Shown here: positions 6,151 to 7,184 of the stretch, one piece after another
Layout of the letters: the number at the start of each line of letters is the position of its first letter
Position numbering within the stretch: the stretch's first letter is position 1
DNA from: Gammaproteobacteria bacterium RIFCSPHIGHO2_12_FULL_37_14
Lineage (GTDB): Bacteria; Pseudomonadota; Gammaproteobacteria; DSM-16500
Direction: 5' to 3'
DNA: 7,184 bases
Assembly: GCA_001801485.1 (NCBI GenBank)
Contig: MGXV01000051.1
Location: forward strand, 1 to 7,184
Position numbers and translations under genes: made by a program
Notes under the pieces: generated by a model
Told to the model about the DNA's origin: nothing
Database searches by the model: none
The model's input: the letters and a program-made list of their open reading frames with translations, nothing else

Positions 6151-6223
6151 AGCTGGCGATGGGACTCGAACCCGCGACCTGCTGATTACAAATCAGCTGC
6201 TCTACCAACTGAGCTACGCCAGC
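6151..6223 (-). tRNA. tRNA-Thr (anticodon UGU)
   Basis: This is a 73-nt cloverleaf. The acceptor stem GCTGGCG pairs perfectly with CGCCAGC and the discriminator is U. The D-arm is TAGCTCAGTTGGTAGAGCA, the anticodon loop reads TTTGTAA (UGU), and the T-loop is GTTCGAGTC. CCA is not encoded (AGT follows). The gene is intact despite the integrase relic directly downstream, as expected when an element recombines into a tRNA 3' end and restores it. Confidence 0.97.
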
Positions 6224-6235
6224 AATCGGTGATTG

Positions 6236-6265
6236 ATTTTATTAGATAAGAATCCTAATGTCTAA
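6236..6265 (-). promoter_or_regulatory. Candidate promoter of tRNA-Thr(UGU)
   Basis: On the minus strand, TTAGAC (-35, 6260-6265), an 18-nt spacer and TAAAAT (-10, 6236-6241) lie just before the tRNA. The start would fall a few nucleotides upstream of the mature 5' end, as is usual for a single tRNA gene. Confidence 0.5.
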
Positions 6266-6345
6266 GAAAAAAATTAATCCCACCACTCTAGCATCTAAAT
6301 AACACGGATTGCTTATCCAAAATTCACGTTATTAAATCAGGATTA
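6266..6345 (-). terminator. Nested stem-loop and T-run after the hydrolase gene
   Basis: Reading the minus strand from the hydrolase stop codon, TAATCC (6345-6340) can pair with GGATTA (6280-6275), which runs into ATTTTTTTC. Inside lies a second inverted repeat, AATAAC (6333-6328) with GTTATT (6303-6298), and within that GGAT/ATCC. The outer loop is long, so this is a less typical terminator, but the T-run and position fit. The inner part, with TTATCCAAAATTCACGTTAT on the plus strand, may be a separate intergenic repeat. Confidence 0.4.
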
Positions 6346-6348
6346 CCA

Positions 6349-7137
6349 TTAAGATAAGAAATCAAACAATGTTTTTGTTAATTGCTGGGGCGCCTCCAAG
6401 GTAACACCATGAGCAGCATCTAGTTGGACAAGAGTAGCTCGTGGAATTTGACTGACTAAATATTCTGACTCATCTAATAAGGTAATAATATCTTGTTTTC
6501 CATGAATAACTAATGTTTCTGCCTGAATATTTTTTAGTCGTTTACGACCATCAAAGTTTTCGAGTACAGCAAATTGACGCTCTTGATTTGCAACAGACTG
6601 AGGAAAAGGATTGTCCAACATTAATTGTTTAAATGTGGTGACAGTTTCTTGATTACTCAAGAATGTCTCGCCAAATATTTGAGGTATTAATACCTCAAAT
6701 ATAAGATCGAAATCGACATTTTGTTGACGCATTAATAATGTAGACTTTAAACCACGAAGCATTGCTTGCCGCCATTTCGCTGATGAGGTAAGTATTCCTA
6801 ATTTATTAATTTTTTCTGGATAATAACTCGCAACATCTTGAACGATCGTTCCTCCCATGGATTGGCCAATAATATGTGGTTGATTGAGTCGCAACTGTTC
6901 TAGTAGTGCTATCACATCCTGCGCCATCAATTCTGCTGATAAGGGTTCATTGTTATCGGTTGTTTGCCCTGCTCCGCGATTATCAAAAATAAGAACTTGA
7001 AATTGTTTACTAAGTTCTTCTAAAACCGGCATCCAAACGAGATGGTCGCATGTATACCCAGCAACCAAAACAACAGGGTATCCACTTCCATGTAATTCAT
7101 AATAAAAATTAGCATTATTTACATTTATTTTTGGCAT
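6349..7137 (-). CDS. Alpha/beta-hydrolase fold enzyme, 262 residues
   Basis: This is a complete single-domain alpha/beta hydrolase of normal length. The nucleophile elbow GQSMGG places Ser93, the acid loop VIHGKQDIIT places Asp216, and DAAHGVTLE places His243, so the Ser-Asp-His triad is intact. VVLVAGYTCDHLVW (22-35) carries the oxyanion-hole region, and FDNRGAGQT (51-59) is the usual strand-4 turn. Ester, lactone or C-C bond hydrolysis is possible, and the family resemblance to haloperoxidase/3-oxoadipate-enol-lactonase-like hydrolases does not fix the substrate. There is no signal peptide, so it is likely cytosolic. ATG at 7137 is chosen because AAGGAGGA lies 7 nt upstream. A longer reading from TTG at 7158 would translate through that ribosome-binding site and is rejected. 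Confidence 0.92.
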   Translation of the reverse strand: MPKINVNNANFYYELHGSGYPVVLVAGYTCDHLVWMPVLEELSKQFQVLIFDNRGAGQTTDNNEPLSAELMAQDVIALLEQLRLNQPHIIGQSMGGTIVQDVASYYPEKINKLGILTSSAKWRQAMLRGLKSTLLMRQQNVDFDLIFEVLIPQIFGETFLSNQETVTTFKQLMLDNPFPQSVANQERQFAVLENFDGRKRLKNIQAETLVIHGKQDIITLLDESEYLVSQIPRATLVQLDAAHGVTLEAPQQLTKTLFDFLS

Positions 7138-7165
7138 AAAAATTCCTCCTTTGAGCAAGAATAAT

Positions 7166-7184
7166 AAAAAAACCCCTCTAAGAA
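7166..7184 (-). terminator. 3' half of a terminator from an upstream gene (cut by window edge)
   Basis: The minus strand enters the window with TTCTTAGAGGGG followed by seven T residues. This is the downstream arm and U-tract of a Rho-independent terminator. The matching left arm (CCCCTCTAAGAA-like) would lie outside the window. If correct, the hydrolase is transcribed separately from whatever lies to the right. Confidence 0.45.

Noticed and set aside
242..6175. Near-identical 3' ends of tRNA-Gly (242-265) and tRNA-Thr(UGU) (6151-6174) as an att pair bounding an island
   Set aside because: The match covers the T-arm and acceptor, where tRNAs resemble each other anyway. It has mismatches, and tRNA-Gly sits in a conserved core operon.
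6022..6249. Plus-strand frame running through tRNA-Thr(UGU)
   Set aside because: It is antisense to the integrase relic and the tRNA gene; such tRNA-spanning frames are commonly mis-called as small proteins.
7138..7158. Upstream TTG start of the hydrolase adding seven residues
   Set aside because: The added codons contain the AAGGAGGA ribosome-binding site that serves the ATG at 7137.

Overview
The window looks like a piece of chromosome from an AT-rich gammaproteobacterium. A Legionella-like or other Legionellales host is the best guess, but this is an inference. Two things support it. The left edge carries the conserved tRNA-Tyr / tRNA-Gly / tRNA-Thr / EF-Tu arrangement known from gammaproteobacteria. 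The accessory genes next to it include a large, low-complexity, coiled-coil plus membrane-hairpin protein of the kind common among type IV secretion effectors of intracellular bacteria. No feature fixes the species.

Layout. Positions 1-590 (minus strand) hold the start of tuf (EF-Tu), three tRNA genes and a plausible stable-RNA promoter (559-587). Both spacers between the tRNAs contain inverted repeats. Positions 590-3750 (plus strand) hold a 745-residue protein of unknown function (703-2940) and a six-helix, half-size major-facilitator-like membrane protein (3159-3752), each with its own weak promoter candidate. A minus-strand terminator (3752-3797) follows. It serves the convergent 430-residue tandem GNAT acetyltransferase (3868-5160), which has an extended -10 promoter and an inverted repeat enclosing a perfect DnaA-box 9-mer.

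Positions 5260-6150 are a decay zone. It contains a 93-bp palindromic intergenic repeat, an amino-acid permease (APC family) reduced to two fragments in different frames, and a phage-type tyrosine integrase with neither its N-terminus nor its catalytic domain. The integrase relic lies directly downstream of an intact tRNA-Thr(UGU), a classic integration site. This suggests a genomic island that inserted there and has since been largely deleted. The right end (6266-7184) holds an alpha/beta hydrolase with a complete catalytic triad, its probable terminator, and the tail of another gene's terminator.

The accessory genes do not form an evident operon or pathway. Each has its own signals, strands alternate, and spacing is wide. 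I found no convincing new multi-gene system. The most interesting items are the uncharacterised 745-residue protein, the permease/integrase relic at the tRNA locus, and the structured repeats.
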